From Chrysomallon squamiferum (Eukaryota > Mollusca > Gastropoda > Neomphalida > Peltospiridae), in assembly GCA_012295275.1 (NCBI GenBank), contig CM022677.1:24333309-24353308 (forward strand): a stretch of 20,000 bases of DNA, read 5' to 3'. Below the pieces are notes generated by a model that was not told the DNA's origin, searched no databases, and was given only the letters and a program-made list of their open reading frames with translations. Below, piece after piece: positions 1 through 20,000 of this stretch (the stretch's first letter is position 1; each line of letters starts with the position of its first letter). Made by a program: the position numbers and the translations under genes.

Positions 1-591
1 ATTGTAATTAAATTTAAATTTTGCTTTATTTTTATTTTATTTTATTTTAATAATTTATTATTATTTATTATTTATTTTATTATTATTTCGTTCATATTGT
101 CATTATTATTATTTTATTATTGTTCTTATTAGTAGTTAGTTTTTATTGTTAACATTATTTTTGTTCATCATTATCATCATTATTCATATGAACACATTTC
201 ATTATTTTATTATTATGATTATTAGATGTTATTACTGTTATCATTATTATTGTTGTTGTTATTTTTTATCATCTTATTATTATTATTATTACCATTGTTA
301 CAATTACTGTTATCATTATTTGTTAATGATTTATTATTATTATTATTTTATTTATTTTAATTATTATTGTTGTTCATTATTCATTATTATTGCTATTTTT
401 ATTATTGTTATTATTAAGTGTGGTTGTTATTGTTATCATTATTTTTTATCATATTTATTATTATTTTTTGTTATTATTATTTTATTATTATTTTATTCTA
501 TTATTATTATTATTCATCATCAATCATGTTATCATTGTGGTTTATTATTATTGTATTATTATTATTATTATTATTATTTTAACAATGTTGC

Positions 592-627
<36 letters not shown>

Positions 628-744
628 TATTATTACTATTACTATTACTATTATTATTATTATTACTGTTACTATTATTATTATTATTGTTGTTATTAGT
701 ATTATTATTATTATGATTATTATTATTATTATTCGATATTTCAG
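1..744 (+). repeat. Intron with imperfect (TTA)n/(ATT)n microsatellite
   Basis: The left edge is T-rich interrupted trinucleotide repeat with TTG, TCA and TAC variants, densest at 540-735. It is open in several frames only because ATT, TTA and TAT are sense codons. It ends at the acceptor of the first visible USP8 exon. Confidence 0.85.
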
Positions 745-16563
<15,819 letters not shown>

Positions 16564-16566
<3 letters not shown>

Positions 16567-16815
16567 TTGGTTGAGACAGGCTGCTGTCTGCATGTGATTG
16601 GCTGATATGACTCTTATCAGAATGTGATTGGCTGAGGTGACATTAACTGGATATGACTGGTTGATATCTGCTGTTACTAGGATATGATTGGTTGATATGG
16701 TACTGTTTGGATATGATTGGTCGATACTGGCTGTCATCTGGATAAGTTGATTGGTTTGTGCTGTTACTAAGATATTATTGGTTGAAATGGTGTTATCTGG
16801 ATATGATTGGTTATT
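16564..16815 (+). repeat. About 30-bp ATTGG (inverted CCAAT) minisatellite starting at the USP8 stop codon
   Basis: Nine TGATTGG-type cores occur at 16564, 16595, 16625, 16654 (TGACTGG), 16685, 16714, 16748, 16775 (TTATTGG) and 16804, mostly 29-31 apart. Units also share TGATAT and CTGTTATCTGGATA-like parts. The first unit starts at the TGA stop. On the minus strand each standard core reads CCAAT. Confidence 0.9.
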
Positions 16816-17635
16816 GAAACTACTAAATTGAGGTTGAATAAAAAAAATATTTAATATAGTTGCTTAAAAAAAAGTTTCTATCAAGCACAGAATTATATGA
16901 CCAAGCCAAAACATAACTAAATAATTTTCAATAAAAACTGAAGTTAAGTGTTATCTGTTCGTGTTTCAAACTGGTCCAGTTCTATCACTGAAGTTCAATT
17001 AGAAAGCATGAACGTCTATTAATGGTTGTTGAGAAATAACAGAGTTAGTTATTGGTTATGTTGTGAAGTAACATATTTTTATGCTTTGCAACACTTTGCA
17101 ATTTTAAGCTTTTGAAACAAACCCACTTGGTATTGGACCCCAATTAGAGAAACGAGAAATAAAATAATTTGCAATTGGTTGTTAACACATCTGTGATTAG
17201 AAAATGCAAAATAAAACAATTTCCTCCTGGACAAGACTAAAAGAATGTACAGACTGTTTGTCCAGATATCTCTATATTACTATTAAAAAAAGAATAAATG
17301 CGTTCTATTGGCATATATAATAAATATATGACTGAAGAAGCATTCACCAAACAATGTAAACTTATACATGTTGGCCAAAGAGTGCCTGTACAGCTCTAGT
17401 CATGCATGTTGTACATTTGATAAATCTTGTTTCATCTGGATAATAAAATACATTTATTACTATGTATTATTCTGTTGTAGCCAAAACTTGAAATATAAAC
17501 TAAAACTCATATTTTTAATTATTAATTTTTAATTTTTTACCAGTGACTGAATAAAATGTAAAATTATTTATATTTCTCCAATCACTTTTGGCTTAAAATA
17601 TATATATATATATTAAACAGTACATTTAACTTGTT

Positions 17636-18154
17636 TGTATATATGAAATTTGAATATGCTAGTTGATGTCAAAGATTTTGTATGTTCAGCATAATTATAA
17701 ACTTGTGAGGAAAATAAGCTTTATCTATTTGAAATGTATATAAATGTTATGTACATCACATTCATCACAGGTATGTATGTATATCACATTCATGCATATT
17801 TAATAAAGATATCTGTAAATAAATGTATATAATTGAATTATTTATTCAAGATGAAACTTAGTCTCCAGATTTTGTCTCTCACACACACACAATGTCAGCT
17901 CTGACATTTACTTCGAGTTCCCCCACCACAATGCATTTTATTACAGTATATTTTATCTCTGTATAGCAAGCACCTGTATAAAAAAAACATTTGTCTGGTT
18001 GTCATAGACAGGTTTATCTTTATACTGTTCTTGTATATAAAAAATAAAATGTGCATTTTCTGTGCTATTGCAGAAGAGTGTATATATGGAATTATATTTT
18101 GAGATGTTGGACAAAGATTAGCGAGAAAGAATTATATAGTTTTTACTGTACATA
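17636..18154 (+). promoter_or_regulatory. Cluster of seven Pumilio-type UGUANAUA elements
   Basis: Exact TGTANATA octamers lie at 17636, 17735, 17814, 17824, 18032, 18079 (TGTATATA or TGTAAATA) and 18147 (TGTACATA), all on the sense strand. PUF proteins bind this RNA motif in 3' UTRs to repress or localise mRNAs. AT richness raises chance matches, so function is inferred. Confidence 0.5.
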
Positions 18155-18173
18155 ATTATATTGTTGATTGTTG

Positions 18174-18179
18174 AATAAA
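18174..18179 (+). terminator. USP8: Candidate distal poly(A) signal AATAAA
   Basis: TTGAATAAATATTTG is followed by a T/G-containing stretch (GACTTTATCTTTTGTATG) near 18200, which could be the downstream element. It is the last AATAAA after the Pumilio cluster. Confidence 0.4.
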
Positions 18180-18195
18180 TATTTGTATCAAAAAT

Positions 18196-18795
18196 TTTAG
18201 ACTTTATCTTTTGTATGAATATAAGAGACTGATACACTGCATTTCTGATATTACTCTGCTATTATTAATAATAAAAAAGATAATAGTATGGTATAAATTT
18301 ATTTATTAATTTATTTATCGTTTTTTTTTTTTTTTTTTTTTTTGACAGGTCAGAATAACAAAGATTATTTCATTTATTGAATAGTATTAAACATTATAAA
18401 AAAAATATATATATTATATTTATTTTCTTGAGCAATGAAAATATATAAACACAAACACAGACGTTATTCTGATTTTATTCTTAGCCATTTCGCCTAAATG
18501 AGCGAAAAAGAAATGACCTTTAAAATGGTACGATGATGTTTATGACTGGTCAGTTATTGTAAAAGTTATGATTTTTTTTTTATTAGCACAAATGTAGGCT
18601 TTAGGGAAAAATGTGCACATATTGAGGTAGACTCACTGTTAAAGCAATCATAACTTTCTAAGAAAGGAAACAATGTAACCGAACGAAAATAATTGAAAAC
18701 TTGCTTCAGGTAACATTCCTAAAACATTGCAAAAAAATGGGTCAAAATATAGGAAACCGCGCAAACGCATACATACAACAAACATTTAATGTCCT
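18196..18795. other. Intergenic AT-rich spacer with poly-T
   Basis: It contains a poly-T run of about 22 at 18321-18343 and otherwise AT-rich unique DNA. No gene supported. Confidence 0.6.
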
Positions 18796-18886
18796 GGGGC
18801 CATGTTCCCGAAGATGTCGGTCATTAGATCATGAGGATGTCGAAAATGGCGCTAACGACGTCATAACCAATGAATTAACCAGAAGT

Positions 18887-18919
18887 GTCGTTTACTTGTC
18901 GTTACGATGTCGTTCGAAG
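18887..18919 (+). repeat. 11-bp subterminal triple repeat (GTCGTT)
   Basis: GTCGTTTACTT, GTCGTTACGAT and GTCGTTCGAAG start at 18887, 18898 and 18909, exactly 11 bases apart, with an inverted AACGAC at 18854. Placed about 90 bases inside the putative transposon end, they could be binding sites for the element's Myb-like protein; inference only. Confidence 0.5.
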
Positions 18920-19021
18920 TCTACCGTAATAAATGCAATTACTGTGCAAACAATATCTGTTTTGTGCTTCAGTTTGAAATAAGTAGCTGAAGTCATTTAC
19001 GAAGTAACAGATTTAGCACAC

Positions 19022-19422
19022 GAAGATGCACACAAACAACAACGAAAATTTAACACACAAGAACTGGCAGCATTAGTAGATAGTCTCAGTGACCATCAAC
19101 AAACCATTTATCACAAGTTCAGTGTCTGCAAAACCAACTAACAGAAAAAAGACACGTGGATAACAATTACCGACAGTGTTGATGTTGCATCAACAGAAAG
19201 GCTCAGCGTTGAAAAAATTCGGCGCAAATGGTGTGACTGATCCTCTGTGGTGAAGAACAAAGAACAAAGGCGAGGAACAGTCCAAATAAAACTGGAGACG
19301 GCGGTGGTATTGTCACAACGACACCAGCAGAAGAAGTTGTAGCCTTCATTTGGAAGACCGCCGTACAGGCAATAACTATTGTAATCGACAGTTTCGCTGC
19401 AAATTCGGGAGGAATGTCGTAA
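19022..19422 (+). pseudogene. Harbinger Myb/SANT-like DNA-binding protein (NAIF1-like), inactivated
   Basis: From 19022 the frame reads EDAHKQQRKFNTQELAALVD, then a segment ending FSVCKTN, stop TAA (19139), QKKDTWITITDSVDV, then RLSVEKIRRKWCD and stop TGA (19238). This follows the Harbinger Myb-like pattern (RKxNFTxxE, K..W..I...VN, EVRKKWxD). A frameshift before 19288 then gives KTGDGGGIVTTTPAEEVVAF and continues to TAA at 19420, matching the family's KTGGG...LTPxEExV tail. In intact elements this protein brings the transposase to DNA. Two stops and a frameshift show it is dead. Confidence 0.75.
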
Positions 19423-19731
19423 TTTACACTTGCGATATATGGCAGTATAATGCACGTATGGAGATGAAATATATGGAGAAGATACACCTGAAGAACTCTC
19501 TTGCATTAGAGTGATGGTGGGGCGGATCCAGCTTTTCTGATGAGGTGGGACCATGACAAAAAGGGCACGATAACATTATGAAAAGGCACTGTTGAAAGCA
19601 AGTTCAACATCATCGTTTAGTTCGTCATCGCTTTCAGAGTAACCGTCACCAATATCTGGGCAAGGAATATTTCTTCTTTTTTTTTTTGCAAGTTTTCTCC
19701 AATACAGCAGTAGCGCAATAATTCATAAACA

Positions 19732-20000
19732 TCAGTCAGGAACAAACATAATACCACTACCCGATTTTATAACGGCACCCCTAATGAAAGAGCTTTCACA
19801 AAAACAGCATCGCGTAATCTGTTGCAAGGCTTTCTCTCGCCAAGTAGTCGGGTTTGAGATTAGATTCATCAACCATGGCCTTAGTGGGTATCCAGAATTC
19901 CCCAATAACCACCCATCCTTGATCTGGCCATTTTCAAACTCCATTGCAAGATTTCTCCATAACAGTGGATCATGCATGGTACGGGGCCATTTTGCAACTG
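19732..20000 (-). pseudogene. HARBI1-like transposase/nuclease, C-terminal fragment, truncated by window end
   Basis: Read on the minus strand from the window edge: VAKWPRTMHDPLLWRN, then DGWLLGNSGYPLRPWLMNLI and NPTTWREKALQQ. These are hallmark blocks of the PIF/Harbinger DDE nuclease: RWPGSTHDS with the second catalytic Asp (here in MHD, codon 19969-19971), GDSGYPLRPW and NPTTxAE. The Glu block (VERAFG) appears only as CESSF, so the last part is eroded, and it stops at about 19732. The N-terminal half lies right of the window. It is convergent with the Myb-like gene. Confidence 0.85.

Larger units (their letters stand above)
16567..18195 (+). other. Probable long 3' UTR of USP8
   Basis: No coding exon follows the stop. 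Candidate poly(A) signals AATAAA occur at 16837, 16930, 17158, 17442, 17550, 17802, 18043 and 18174. A cluster of Pumilio-type sites up to 18154 suggests the longest form ends just after 18174-18179. Composition is AT-rich with a (TA)n at about 17599-17613. The extent is inferred; no transcript data. Confidence 0.55.
18796..20000. mobile_element. Decayed PIF/Harbinger-like DNA transposon, right end outside window
   Basis: Composition becomes less AT-rich and microsatellites vanish. GGGGCCATGTTCCCGAAG at 18796 resembles the GGGCC-type termini of Harbinger elements. The interior holds a broken Myb/SANT-like gene (+) and a HARBI1-like nuclease fragment (-), the two-gene set that defines autonomous Harbinger elements. 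The second terminus and a 3-bp target duplication could not be checked because the element runs off the window. Confidence 0.72.

Noticed and set aside
146-744. Long open frame rich in Tyr and Ile before the first exon
   Set aside because: It is an (ATT)n/(TTA)n repeat with no stop triplets in these frames; only 745-907 shows USP8 similarity, after a clear acceptor.
17571-17613. TATA box of a new gene near (TA)n in the 3' region
   Set aside because: TA microsatellite within the likely 3' UTR and no downstream coding sequence on the same strand.
18701-18982. Plus-strand 93-codon frame
   Set aside because: It spans the putative transposon terminus and subterminal repeats and matches no family I recognise.
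19138-19554. Minus-strand frames opposite the Myb-like relic
   Set aside because: The plus strand carries recognisable Harbinger Myb-like blocks across the stops; the minus-strand frames are shadows.

Overview
The window is animal (metazoan) nuclear DNA, very AT-rich and packed with microsatellites. The evidence is one intron-rich gene with GT-AG introns read left to right, a long 3' UTR, and a decayed PIF/Harbinger-type DNA transposon at the right edge. The style of simple repeats and the transposon type would suit a marine invertebrate such as a mollusc or another lophotrochozoan, but the sequence alone does not fix the species.

Layout. Positions 745-16566 (+) hold 19 coding exons of a USP8 (UBPY) orthologue, a ubiquitin-specific protease of endosomal sorting. 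The gene is 5'-truncated: exons for the N-terminal dimer/MIT-like region and the first half of the rhodanese domain lie left of the window. All exon phases agree, and the joined reading frame gives 1021 visible residues plus a stop. In order these are: the C-terminal half of the rhodanese domain; an SH3-binding motif for STAM-type adaptors; a Ser-rich linker; a charged helix of about 300 residues; a WW domain; a 14-3-3 site (RSFSSP); a second SH3-binding motif; and the USP catalytic domain with Cys (10369-10371), His (15252-15254), Asp (15879-15881) and a CxxC...CxxC zinc site. Numbered in the visible chain these are C688, H968 and D985, with spacings of 280 and 17, which fit USP8.

The introns are mostly simple repeats: (TTA)n, (TTTA/TTTG)n, (GA)n and (TA)n, plus minisatellites with periods of about 14, 27/54, 30, 32, 79 and 100 bp. 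Several reach right up to splice acceptors. A roughly 100-bp tandem triplication before exon 5 carries copies of the 3' splice site. The WW exon is a frame-neutral cassette between complementary (ATT)n and (AAT)n tracts. A 30-bp ATTGG (inverted CCAAT) minisatellite starts exactly at the stop codon. The 3' UTR probably runs to about 18.2 kb and holds seven strict Pumilio-type UGUANAUA sites.

From about 18.8 kb to the window end lies a Harbinger-like transposon relic: a possible GGGGCC terminus, an 11-bp triple subterminal repeat, a frameshifted Myb/SANT-like protein on the plus strand, and the C-terminal part of a HARBI1-like DDE nuclease on the minus strand running off the right edge. I saw no tRNA, rRNA, CRISPR or prokaryotic feature, and no wholly new system. 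The interesting material is in the splicing architecture, the repeats and the retained USP8 regulatory motifs.
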